DNA from: Brachybacterium sp. | GTDB lineage: Bacteria > Actinomycetota > Actinomycetes > Actinomycetales > Dermabacteraceae | Direction of reading: 5' to 3' | Assembly: GCA_030451965.1 (NCBI GenBank) | Contig: JAKDNE010000187.1 | Span: forward strand, 1-6,429 | DNA length: 6,429 nt | Shown here: positions 1 to 6,200 of the stretch, piece after piece | How the letters are laid out: every line of letters begins with the position of its first letter | Numbering within the stretch: the stretch's first letter is position 1 | Notes under the pieces: generated by a model | The model's input: only the letters and a program-made list of their open reading frames with translations | Database searches by the model: none | What the model was told of the DNA's origin: nothing | Made by a program: the position numbers and the translations under genes

Positions 1-316
1 TGACGAACACGTCGTAGCTGCCGCAGTGATGAGCAATTCCGAGGTCATCGTCACGGAGAATCTCAAGCATTTCCCGGCGGCGAAGCTCCCCGCGCCGATA
101 CGTGCGGTCCCGGCGAAGGATTTCGCCTACGACACCGTGCGGCAGCACCTCACGCAGGCGTGTCGGGCCGTGCTCACGATAGCCGAGCGCAGTGGACGGC
201 GCGGCCCGACGCTCACTCCGGCCAGCCTGCTGACGATCCTGGATGAGCGGTACAAGATGACGGCGGCCGTCGAGCTGCTCTCCGTTGCGCCGGGACTACG
301 CGACGCACTTCAGTGA
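1..316 (+). CDS. PIN-domain toxin ribonuclease, VapC50-like, C-terminal part (5' end outside window)
   Basis: The frame is open to the left edge: its first full codon is at position 2 and it ends with TGA at 314-316. The first visible residues read DEHVVAAAVMSNSEVIVTEN, followed by LKHFP. This matches the end of a PIN domain of the PIN_3 type, where a D-x-HV helix carries a late acidic metal-binding residue and the next strand reads IVT-x-NL-x-x-FP. About 60 more residues follow, including TLTPASLLTILDERY, which resemble the helical C-terminal extension of VapC50-type toxins. PIN proteins are Mg-dependent ribonucleases. In toxin-antitoxin pairs they cleave RNA and are held inactive by an antitoxin usually encoded just upstream, which would be outside this window. 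The GTG/ATG at 26/29 lies inside the conserved fold, so it is not the true start. Family assignment is firm. The toxin role and VapC50 subfamily are inferred, because the N-terminal catalytic acids cannot be seen. Confidence 0.8.
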   Translation, partial: DEHVVAAAVMSNSEVIVTENLKHFPAAKLPAPIRAVPAKDFAYDTVRQHLTQACRAVLTIAERSGRRGPTLTPASLLTILDERYKMTAAVELLSVAPGLRDALQ

Positions 317-346
317 GACTCCCGGATAAGTTCGACCGCCGCGGCT

Positions 347-360
347 CAGCTCGCGAGCTG
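347..360. repeat. Perfect 14-bp palindrome downstream of the PIN gene
   Basis: CAGCTCGCGAGCTG is a perfect palindrome with no spacer, 30 bp after the PIN gene stop. As RNA it could only form a 5-bp stem with a 4-nt CGCG loop. It may be part of the toxin gene's termination region or a binding site for a dimeric regulator. The sequence alone does not decide between these. Confidence 0.5.
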
Positions 361-363
361 CTC

Positions 364-388
364 GCGGATCTTCGCCGGAGGCATCCGC
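364..388 (+). terminator. Possible weak terminator hairpin after the PIN gene
   Basis: GCGGAT at 364-369 pairs with ATCCGC at 383-388 around a 13-nt loop. It lies 47 bp after the PIN stop and just before the putative SDR promoter. There is no T-tract, which is common for actinobacterial hairpin terminators but makes the call weak. The 14-bp palindrome at 347-360 adjoins it. Confidence 0.25.
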
Positions 389-425
389 CGTGTCCAACCG
401 GGTCACCGCCCACGCCGGACCGCCC

Positions 426-454
426 TTGACCCAGGGACCCACCGGGGCAACGAT
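426..454 (+). promoter_or_regulatory. Putative SigA-type promoter of the SDR gene
   Basis: TTGACC at 426-431 closely matches the -35 consensus. It is followed after 17 bp by AACGAT at 449-454, a poor but allowable -10 (A at position 2 and AT at positions 5-6 match). Transcription would begin near 461, giving a leader of roughly 15-20 nt before the ATG at 478. The good -35, the ideal spacing and the position before an isolated gene support it. The weak -10 keeps confidence low. Confidence 0.35.
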
Positions 455-465
455 GCTGGCAGGAC

Positions 466-472
466 GAGAGGA
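466..472 (+). promoter_or_regulatory. Ribosome binding site of the SDR gene
   Basis: The purine run GAGAGGA ends 5 nt before the ATG at 478. It supports this ATG as the start. The next residues form the first beta strand and glycine loop of the Rossmann fold, so no later start is possible. Confidence 0.6.
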
Positions 473-477
473 CAGCC

Positions 478-1233
478 ATGAGGATCGCCGTCGCCGGGGG
501 CACCGGAGTTGTGGGACAGAAGGCGGTCCAGGCCGCGCAGGCGCAGGGCCATGACGTCGTGATCCTCTCCCGCAGCGAGGGCGTGGACGTCTTCACGGGC
601 GCCGGGCTCGAGGAGCATCTGGAGGGCGTCGACGTGGTCGGGGACGCGCTGAACACCCCGTCGCTCTCCCGCCGGAGGGCCATCGAGTTCTTCCGCACCA
701 CGAGCCGTCGCCTGCTGGCGGCCGGGGCGCGCCGGGGCGTGACCCACCACGTCGTGCTCTCGATCGTCGGCATCGACGGGATCGACGCGTCCTACTACGC
801 CGGCAAGCTCGCCCAGGAGCGTGTCGTCGAGGAGTCCGGCCTCCCGCACACCATCGCGCGAGCGGCCCAGTTCCACGAGTTCGCCGAGCAGATCAGCGCC
901 CGCACCTCCCTCGGCCCGCTCACGATCGCTCCGCGCCTGCTGGCCCGGCCCGTCGCCGCCCGTGAGGTGGGCGAGCACCTCGTGCGGGTCGCCGAGGCGG
1001 CGCCGGCCGGCCGTGCACAGGACCTCGTCGGCCCCGAGGAGCACGCGCTCGCGGACATGATCCGCCGGATGCATGCGCACGACGGGACCTCTCGGCGCGT
1101 GCTCGAGATGCGCTTGCCGGGTGCCTACGGGAGCGGGCTCGCCTCCGGGGCGCTGCGCGGGGATCCGAACAGCGCCGTGCTCGGAGAGATGACCTTCGGG
1201 CAGTGGCTCGAGCAGGAGCACCGGGCGGGCTGA
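478..1233 (+). CDS. NAD(P)-binding atypical SDR / NmrA-like oxidoreductase
   Basis: This is a complete 251-residue protein, probably cytosolic, with no signal peptide or membrane segment. MRIAVAGGTGVVG at the N-terminus is the beta1-loop of a Rossmann fold, with the GxxGxxG dinucleotide motif at residues 7-13. The second strand ends in ILSRS (30-34), where Arg32 would suit the 2'-phosphate of NADP(H). A conserved VVLSIVGID strand (92-100) is followed by SYYAGKLAQE, which holds a Y106-x3-K110 pair like the SDR catalytic Tyr/Lys. RAAQFHEFAEQ (128-138) and PVAAREV (158-164) are further blocks I associate with actinobacterial 'SDR family / NAD(P)H-binding' proteins. The length fits that group. 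The substrate is unknown; relatives include NmrA-type redox sensors and small quinone or enone reductases. The gene has its own apparent promoter and RBS. It converges on dld with a 28-bp gap. Family is certain, function is not. Confidence 0.88.
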   Translation: MRIAVAGGTGVVGQKAVQAAQAQGHDVVILSRSEGVDVFTGAGLEEHLEGVDVVGDALNTPSLSRRRAIEFFRTTSRRLLAAGARRGVTHHVVLSIVGIDGIDASYYAGKLAQERVVEESGLPHTIARAAQFHEFAEQISARTSLGPLTIAPRLLARPVAAREVGEHLVRVAEAAPAGRAQDLVGPEEHALADMIRRMHAHDGTSRRVLEMRLPGAYGSGLASGALRGDPNSAVLGEMTFGQWLEQEHRAG

Positions 1234-1242
1234 GCCCGGTGC
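1218..1242. terminator. GC-rich hairpin spanning the SDR stop codon, possible two-way terminator
   Basis: GCACCGGGC at 1218-1226 pairs perfectly with GCCCGGTGC at 1234-1242 (9 bp). The 7-nt loop GGGCTGA contains the SDR stop codon. The hairpin sits between two convergent genes, 19 bp beyond the dld stop when read on the minus strand, so it could terminate both transcripts. No T-run follows on either strand, so it would be a T-less actinobacterial type. An alternative 5-bp stem (1235-1239 with 1243-1247) competes with it. Confidence 0.45.
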
Positions 1243-1261
1243 CCGGGAACAGTCACCTCCC

Positions 1262-2776
1262 TCACGCCCACCGCTTCCGCGGCGACGTCTGCCCCACCCC
1301 CGCATTGAACATGTTCAGCGGGTCCAGCTGCCGGAAGTGCTCCACCATCGGCTCCGGGGCCGGGTAGATCCGTCCGACGTTGTGCTCGGCGGGCACAGCG
1401 GCGCCGCGGCTCTGAAGCAGCGCCGTCATCTCCGCCTTCAGCGCCACCGGGTCCACGCCCTGCTTCGCGACGTGGTCCTGGTGCAGCACGTGGCAGAAGA
1501 AGTGCCCGAAGTAGACGCTCTCCAGCAGCTGGTCGGCGATCTGCGGGGGCAGCACCTCGAGCCAGTCCGTATCGTCCCGGCGCAGGGCGACATCGAAGGT
1601 GATCATGGCGGAGGCCTTCGCGCGGTGCATGACGAAGTAGCGGCTGGCGGCGCTGGCCACGCCGAAGCGGATCAGCGTGGCGCTCTCGGCCTCGTCGGCC
1701 TCGCACTCGAAGAACCCGCCCTCGTGCTCCGGCGCGGCGAAGAACTCCTCGAGCAGCTGCGCGGTCGCGTCCCGCTGACTCCCGCTGACCACCAGCAGCA
1801 GGTGATGGGCAAACCGGTCGCGGAACTCGACCAGGCGCGGCGGGATCTTCTCCGGGACCAGCGCGAACACCTTCTGGGAGATCGCATCTGCGACCGACGG
1901 GCCCAGTCCCGGCACCTTCGCGAACACGCCGTTCGCCCAGCTCTTCAGCGCGAACATGCGCACCAGGGTGCGGGAGCCGGCGTGCTTGAGGGAGACGTAC
2001 GTGTCCTTGCCATACGTCAGGGCCAGGTCGACGGCGTGCGCGCTCAGGTACTCCCCGGAGATCGGCAGCGGCTCGTCGGCGGCGAGGAAGGCGCGGCGCA
2101 GGGATTCGAGATCCGCGGGATCGTCGGCCCCGATGTAGAAGGTCGCCTTGTCCGCCTCGAACGGGAACGTGCGGGTTCGCACCGCGAACACCATCAGCTT
2201 CCCGGCGCAGCCCGAGGCCTCGTGGAGGAACGTCGGATCCGCGTTGAAGCGGGCCGGGGAATCGGCGAGCTGGCGCACGTGCTCGGCGTAGGCGGTGCCG
2301 GTGGAGTCCGGCGGCGGTGGGGTGACGTCGGCGGCGTCCCACTGCCCGCGCTGCAGCCGGTCCAGGATGTGGCTGGGGTCGGTGCCCAGATCGATGCCCA
2401 GGTGGTTCACGAGGTGGATCTGCCCGTGCTCGTCGACCCGCGCGAAGATCGCCTGCTCCGTGAACGCCGGGCCTTTGCGGAGCTGCGTGCCGCCGGAGTT
2501 GTTCGCGATGCCGCCCACCACGCTCGCCCCGATGGAGGCCGAGCCGATCACCGAATGCGGTTCGCGCCCGTGCGCCGCGAGCGTCTCCTCGAGCGCGAAG
2601 AGGGTGGAGCCGGCCAGGCAGATCGCCTCCCGGGCGTCGTGCAGCAGATGGATCTGGTCGATCCGCAGGGTGGAGACGATGACGATGTCGCGGTCATAGT
2701 CCTGCTCGCCGGGCACAGATCCCCCCGTGAGCCCCGTGTTGGCGGCCTGGGTGATGACGATCAGATCGTGGTCCAC
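1262..2776 (-). CDS. dld: D-lactate dehydrogenase, C-terminal 504-residue open part
   Basis: This open stretch begins at the GTG directly after the TGA and holds most of the enzyme. Residues 10-20 (QAANTGLTGGS) form the flavin pyrophosphate-binding loop. REPHSVIGS (71-79) and SIGASVVGGIANNSGG (81-96) complete the core of the FAD-binding domain. FNAD (177-180) and SGCAGKL (188-194) are further Dld blocks. The rest corresponds to the Dld-specific membrane-associated domain and ends with PAEHNVGRIYPAP (462-474), then DPLNMFNAGVGQTSPRKRW (485-503), both very like E. coli Dld. All blocks are intact, so the frame was selected until recently or still is. If translated alone from GTG, the protein lacks the first 65 residues, including the opening strands of the FAD domain, and would probably fold poorly without the N-terminal piece. 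An AGGTG tract just before TGA-GTG could allow coupled reinitiation. Confidence 0.85.
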   Translation of the reverse strand: MDHDLIVITQAANTGLTGGSVPGEQDYDRDIVIVSTLRIDQIHLLHDAREAICLAGSTLFALEETLAAHGREPHSVIGSASIGASVVGGIANNSGGTQLRKGPAFTEQAIFARVDEHGQIHLVNHLGIDLGTDPSHILDRLQRGQWDAADVTPPPPDSTGTAYAEHVRQLADSPARFNADPTFLHEASGCAGKLMVFAVRTRTFPFEADKATFYIGADDPADLESLRRAFLAADEPLPISGEYLSAHAVDLALTYGKDTYVSLKHAGSRTLVRMFALKSWANGVFAKVPGLGPSVADAISQKVFALVPEKIPPRLVEFRDRFAHHLLLVVSGSQRDATAQLLEEFFAAPEHEGGFFECEADEAESATLIRFGVASAASRYFVMHRAKASAMITFDVALRRDDTDWLEVLPPQIADQLLESVYFGHFFCHVLHQDHVAKQGVDPVALKAEMTALLQSRGAAVPAEHNVGRIYPAPEPMVEHFRQLDPLNMFNAGVGQTSPRKRWA

Positions 2777-2779
2777 TCA
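2777..2779 (-). other. In-frame TGA at the conserved-cysteine position of Dld
   Basis: On the minus strand the junction reads CTGCAGGTGTGAGTGGACCAC: Leu-Gln-Val, then TGA, then Val-Asp-His. The cysteine comparison rests on my memory of E. coli Dld (KACVTADK). One base change from TGC or TGT makes TGA. A small ACGAT-CTG-ATCGT hairpin begins 7 nt after the TGA, but its 5-bp stem and CTG loop do not resemble a bacterial SECIS. Confidence 0.8.
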
Positions 2780-2971
2780 CACCTGCAGGGCCCGCCACAT
2801 GTCCACCAGCGAACCCGGCCGCAGCACGGCGAGCACCTCACCGGTCCCGAAGCGGTCGCCCGTGGCGTATGGAGCCGTGGCGCGCGCCGAGGTGAGGACG
2901 TGCCCCCGCCCCAGGATCTCGGTGAAGGTGCGGACAGCGCCTGCCGAGCGTGGGTTGCGCGGTGAGTGCAT
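2777..2971 (-). CDS. dld: D-lactate dehydrogenase, N-terminal 64-residue fragment before the TGA
   Basis: This short frame starts at the ATG at 2969-2971 and ends at the TGA at 2777-2779. Its residues match the first part of Dld: FTEILGRGHVLTSARATAPY followed by ATGDRFGTG corresponds to the segment before YRKGFRSGQG in E. coli, and VLAVLRPGSLVDMWRAL to the first beta-alpha unit of the FAD-binding domain. The frame stays open upstream to an ATG at 3103, but residues encoded there do not resemble Dld, and the strong Shine-Dalgarno marks 2971 as the start. On its own the fragment cannot bind FAD or act as an enzyme. It makes sense only as the front of the interrupted gene, or as one half of a split protein coupled through TGA-GTG. 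Confidence 0.6.
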   Translation of the reverse strand: MHSPRNPRSAGAVRTFTEILGRGHVLTSARATAPYATGDRFGTGEVLAVLRPGSLVDMWRALQV

Positions 2972-2980
2972 GGGTGCGTG

Positions 2981-2986
2981 CTCCTT
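2981..2986 (-). promoter_or_regulatory. Shine-Dalgarno of dld that fixes its start
   Basis: AAGGAG on the minus strand lies nine bases before the ATG at 2971. It is the best ribosome binding site in the window. It marks this ATG as the start rather than the in-frame ATG at 3103, whose extra 44 residues do not resemble Dld. Confidence 0.7.
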
Positions 2987-2994
2987 CGCGTCGG

Positions 2995-3039
2995 TGGTCG
3001 AGCAAGTAGAGTGCCCAGGCCCTGGCGGGCTCTCGACCA
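2995..3039. repeat. Inverted repeat TGGTCGAG-N29-CTCGACCA in the dld leader
   Basis: Perfect 8-bp arms lie at 2995-3002 and 3032-3039, about 24-68 bp upstream of the dld start. In RNA they could close a long hairpin with a GC-rich inner dyad. In DNA the TGGT/ACCA ends recall half-sites of FadR-type GntR regulators, the class that includes lactate regulators. The 29-bp spacing is much longer than in a single such operator, so a looped pair of half-sites or an RNA leader is more likely. The function is inferred only. Confidence 0.45.
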
Positions 3040-3078
3040 GCGTAGTCACAGGCAGCGGGGTCGCATCAGGGCCCTGGC
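3016..3078. repeat. Two near-identical CAGG(G)CCCTGGC palindromes 51 bp apart
   Basis: CAGGCCCTGGC at 3016-3026 (within the 11-bp dyad CCAGGCCCTGG) and CAGGGCCCTGGC at 3067-3078 (within the perfect palindrome CAGGGCCCTG) differ by one inserted G. Their starts are 51 bp apart, close to five helical turns, which would place bound proteins on the same DNA face upstream of dld. In GC-rich DNA such short palindromes also occur by chance. Confidence 0.35.
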
Positions 3079-3211
3079 CATCGATACGGCGCCGTGAGAT
3101 CACGTCGATGAGCCGAACTCCTCAGAACGGGGGTCGTCGATCACCTCTCCGGAGCGGCGACCGTGCCGCGATCGAACAGAACCCCAGGCGTCAGCTCCAC
3201 GCGACTCGTCA

Positions 3212-3234
3212 CTGCTCTGAGTTTCTTCGAGCAG
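3212..3234 (-). terminator. Possible weak terminator hairpin after the SNF2 gene
   Basis: CTGCTC at 3212-3217 pairs with GAGCAG at 3229-3234 around an 11-nt loop, beginning 32 bp after the SNF2 stop on the minus strand. The stem is short and no T-run follows, so this is only the best available candidate for ending the SNF2 transcript. Confidence 0.22.
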
Positions 3235-3266
3235 CCGCGCCATCCATGCCCTGGAAGGACGCCTCG

Positions 3267-6200
3267 TCACACGCCGAGCAGTTCGGTGATCTGCTCCGCG
3301 TCCAGTGCACTGCTCACTCCGGCGTCGGGGTCCATCACCGAGGAGATCAGCTCGCGTTTGGTCTGCTGCAGCGCGAGCACTTTCTCCTCGATGGTCTGGG
3401 CTGAGACAAGTCGGTAGACGCTGACCGTGGATGCTTGTCCGATCCGGTGCGTGCGATCGATCGCCTGCTCTTCGACCGCGGGATTCCACCAGGGATCCAG
3501 CACGAACACGTAGTCCGCTTCGATGAGCGTGAGTCCGGAGCCACCGGCTTTGATGCTGATGAGGAACGCTTCGTGGTCTCCGGTGCGGAACTCGTCGATC
3601 ACCCGTTCACGGTTCCGGGTCGAGCCATCGAGATACGCGGTGGCGATCCCGCGCTGCTCGAGGATCTCCCGGATGGTGCGCAGATGGCTGGTGAACTGGC
3701 TGAACACCAGGGCGCGGTGCCCTGAACCGCGGAGTGCCTCGAGGCGGTCGGCGAGCTCTCGTGCCTTCGCCGAGGGTGCCGCCACCGTTCCGGGGTCGGT
3801 GGCGAGCAGCCGCAGCCGGGTCAGCGCCGCGAGGATCTCGACCCGGTTGCCGTCGGGGTCATCAAGCAGACCCAGCACCCGCTGCCGTTCCTTGTTCAGC
3901 GCGGTGGTGTACCGGGTGATGTGCTGCGGATGCAGCGGGAGGGAGAGGGTGTTCTCGAGCTTGGGCGGCAGATCCTGGGCGACGAGCTCCTTGGTGCGGC
4001 GCAGCAGGAGGGGCGCGAGACGGCGGCGCAGCAGCGCGAGCTTCTCCGGGTCGGTGCCCCGTTCGATCGGCCGGCGCCAGTCGGTGGTGAAATCCTTCAG
4101 CGAGGGCAGCAGACCGGGGGCGGCCAGCGCCACCAGTGCCCAGAGATCCTGCAGGGAGTTCTCCACCGGGGTGCCGGTGACCACGAAGGTCACGTCCCGA
4201 TGCTGCTCCCGAAGCGCGCGGTGCAGCTGTGAGGCGGGGTTCTTCGCGGCCTGGGCCTCGTCGAGCACGAGTGCGGCCCACTCCACCTGCTGGTAGCGCT
4301 CACGGTCCAGGCGCAGCAGCTGGTGCGAGACGACGATGACGTCACTGTCCTCGAGCTCCAGCTCCTTCGTGAGGCGCGAGGTGATCACGGCGACCCGCAG
4401 GTCGGGCACGAACTGCGCCGACTGTGCCGCCCAGGTGCCGAGCACGGAGCGTGGCGCGACGACCAGCACCGGCCGCGGATCCATGCGTCGATGACGGCGG
4501 ATCGCGGCGAGCAGCTGGAGCGTCTTTCCCAGGCCCATGTCATCGGCGAGAACCCCGCCCAGGCCGAGGTCCCAGCGGGCGCTGAGCCAGCGGTAGCCCT
4601 CCAGCTGGTAGGGCCGCAGCTCCGCGTGCACTGCGCTGTCGAGCGGTTCAGCGGAGAGATCCCGTGGCTGGATCCCCGTCAGCAGATCACGCCAGCGGGC
4701 GGAGTCCGCCTCGAGGCCCTCCAGTTCGGCGACCTGCTCGAAGGCGTCGAGGTCGTGGCGGCTGAGGCGCACGCGCTGCTCATCGGGAAGTGCCGCTGCG
4801 GAGTCGAGCAGGGTGCGGAGCTTTCGCATCTCCTCCGTGTCGAGGTCGATGTATTCACCACCGGCGACGAGATAGCGCTGCTGGGAGCGCAACGCCTGGA
4901 TGAGTGCAGCCAGCGGGAGTTCCTGGCCGCCCACGGTGACGGTGCCGTCGAGGTCCAGCCAATCCTGGCCCGGTCCCGGACCCAGGTCCCAACGGATCGC
5001 GGCGGTGCCCTCTGCCAGCTCGAGCTCGCGGTCCACCTCCATGCACGCGTGCTCGTGGGCGTCCAGCGGCTCACGGACCGTACGCAGCACGGTGCACGCC
5101 TCGGCGAGGGTGAGCGTGCGCGGGGTGAGGCTCAGCCACTGCGAGAGGTCCTCGATCTGCGCGCTCAGCGTCTCCAACAGCTCGAGCTCTTCCTCCAGCC
5201 GCCGTCCGCCTTCGACCTGCGGGGCGAACGCGAACCTGGCGCTGCCCTCCTGCGATGCTCTGCCGTACTCCCATTCCCAGCTGAGCCGGGCCCGGTACGA
5301 GTCGAGGCTCTCGAGCGTTCCGCACAGTCGCAGAGGCAGGGTGGCGGCGCGAGTCGCATCGACGTCCCCGACCAGCTCCACCGCCGGAACTGCGGCCACG
5401 CGCGGCAGGGCGGTGCGGGAGAACTCCGCGATCTCGCTCTCCGGCACCCACACCGCGGCTGCGGCGAGCAGGGCGAGGGCGTCGCGATCCTGCACGAGCC
5501 GATGGAGCACCACCTGGTCGGCGTGGACGGCCAGCACGCTGTGGAGCGGGGTGCCCATCGCCCGCCAGTGGCTCGGTGCACCGCTGGGGAAGGCGGGCCG
5601 CCCGTTCAGCAGTATCCCCTCGGCCACGCGCTCGACGTGCAGCTCCACCCCGACGTGCTCCGCCGCGAGCACCACCCCGGGGTCGGCGCCGATCTCGAGG
5701 CCTGCTTTCCGCGCCTCGTCGATGAGTGTCCAGAGTTCGGGCCCCAGCAGGTCCAGAGGCACTCCTGGGCCGCGCCCGCGCCTCCACTGGTTCAGGGTGC
5801 GCAGCACGCTCTGCTGTGCCATCGGCAGCCGGTCCCACTCCTCGACGACGGCATCCCAGGTCAGGGTGCGATGCCAGCTTCCCTTCGCGGTACGGCGGGA
5901 CGGCCGGAGCACGACCTCCTGGTGTGAGGCAGCCTCACCTGTGCCAGCGGTCAGTACGAGAGCGGTCACCACCGGACGCCGTGGCTCCGCGCCGGAACCG
6001 GTGGATGCGTGCAGGGGCATGAGCCTCCACGAGCGGCGGAAGCTGTTCTCGCTCAGGGCACGCAGCGCAGCGAGCTTGTGCCGGCATTCGCGGGCCCCGC
6101 AGGTGCAGCGATCACGCCTGCGCACGTAGACCCTCTGGTCGAGGTGCACGGTGGTGCCGTCGGGGAAGGAGAGCTCCAGCATCCCCGCCCCGCCGCCGGT

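Larger units (their letters stand above)
1262..2971 (-). pseudogene. dld: Quinone-dependent D-lactate dehydrogenase gene interrupted by in-frame TGA
   Basis: Taken as one frame, this gene starts at the ATG at 2969-2971, has an AAGGAG Shine-Dalgarno nine bases upstream, and ends with TGA at 1262-1264. It spans 569 codons, close to the 571 residues of E. coli Dld as recalled. The only defect is TGA at codon 65 (2777-2779), with no frameshift or deletion around it. Residues before it (GSLVDMWRALQV) and after it (VDHDLIVITQAANTGL) align without a gap to E. coli GSLLELWRVLKACVTADKIILMQAANTGL, placing the TGA at the cysteine of KACV. The intact product would be a peripheral membrane flavoprotein oxidising D-lactate to pyruvate and passing electrons to quinone. 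The default reading is a recent nonsense mutation (one base from TGC or TGT) or a sequencing error. Recoding, or a functional two-piece protein, cannot be excluded. Confidence 0.75.
2972..3266. other. Intergenic leader between the SNF2 gene and dld, rich in dyads
   Basis: These 295 bp separate two minus-strand genes and hold no convincing coding region. Moving toward dld, they contain a CTGCTC/GAGCAG hairpin (3212-3234), a nested dyad cluster (3079-3110), two copies of a CAGG(G)CCCTGGC palindrome (3067-3078 and 3016-3026), and an 8-bp inverted repeat (2995-3039). The dld promoter must lie here, but I could not pick out a clear -35/-10 pair. TCTACT inside the 2995-3039 repeat is the only faint -10 candidate. 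Confidence 0.6.

Noticed and set aside
26..316. Start of the PIN gene at GTG 26 or ATG 29
   Set aside because: The frame is open upstream, and the residues before these codons (DEHVVAAA) belong to the conserved PIN fold, so these are internal codons.
403..1305. 300-codon minus-strand open frame across the SDR gene
   Set aside because: The opposite frame encodes an unmistakable Rossmann protein. This translation has no recognisable motifs and crosses the SDR promoter and the intergenic gap.
2708..2779. Bacterial SECIS element after the dld TGA
   Set aside because: The only nearby stem (ACGAT-CTG-ATCGT) has 5 bp and a CTG loop. A second hairpin 45-69 nt after the TGA has a 2-nt bulge and lies too far away. 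Neither resembles the known bacterial form with a GU-containing apical loop and a bulged U at about 16-25 nt.
1337..2965. Long plus-strand open frame of 542 codons antisense to dld
   Set aside because: Its translation has no recognisable family and low-complexity, Arg/Gly-rich composition. It mirrors the codon bias of the conserved dld frame, as expected in GC-rich DNA.
2777..3103. Upstream ATG at 3103 as the dld start
   Set aside because: The extra 44 residues do not resemble Dld and cross the inverted repeats. The ATG at 2971 has a strong AAGGAG at good spacing and gives a normal total length.
3079..3110. Intrinsic terminator for the SNF2 gene at the nested dyads
   Set aside because: No T-run follows on the minus strand, the inner stems have very short loops, and the site is more than 150 bp past the SNF2 stop. 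A regulatory dyad fits better.
3100..3243. Small 47-codon minus-strand frame between the SNF2 gene and dld (MARLLEETQSS...)
   Set aside because: It has a weak AGGG before its ATG, but only about 65% G/C at third positions, well below the neighbouring genes. Its sequence is not recognisable, and it runs through palindromic regulatory-looking DNA.
4323..5927. Long plus-strand open frame antisense to the SNF2 gene
   Set aside because: It overlaps well-conserved SNF2 coding sequence, shows no domain and has no Shine-Dalgarno evidence. It is a GC-rich shadow frame.
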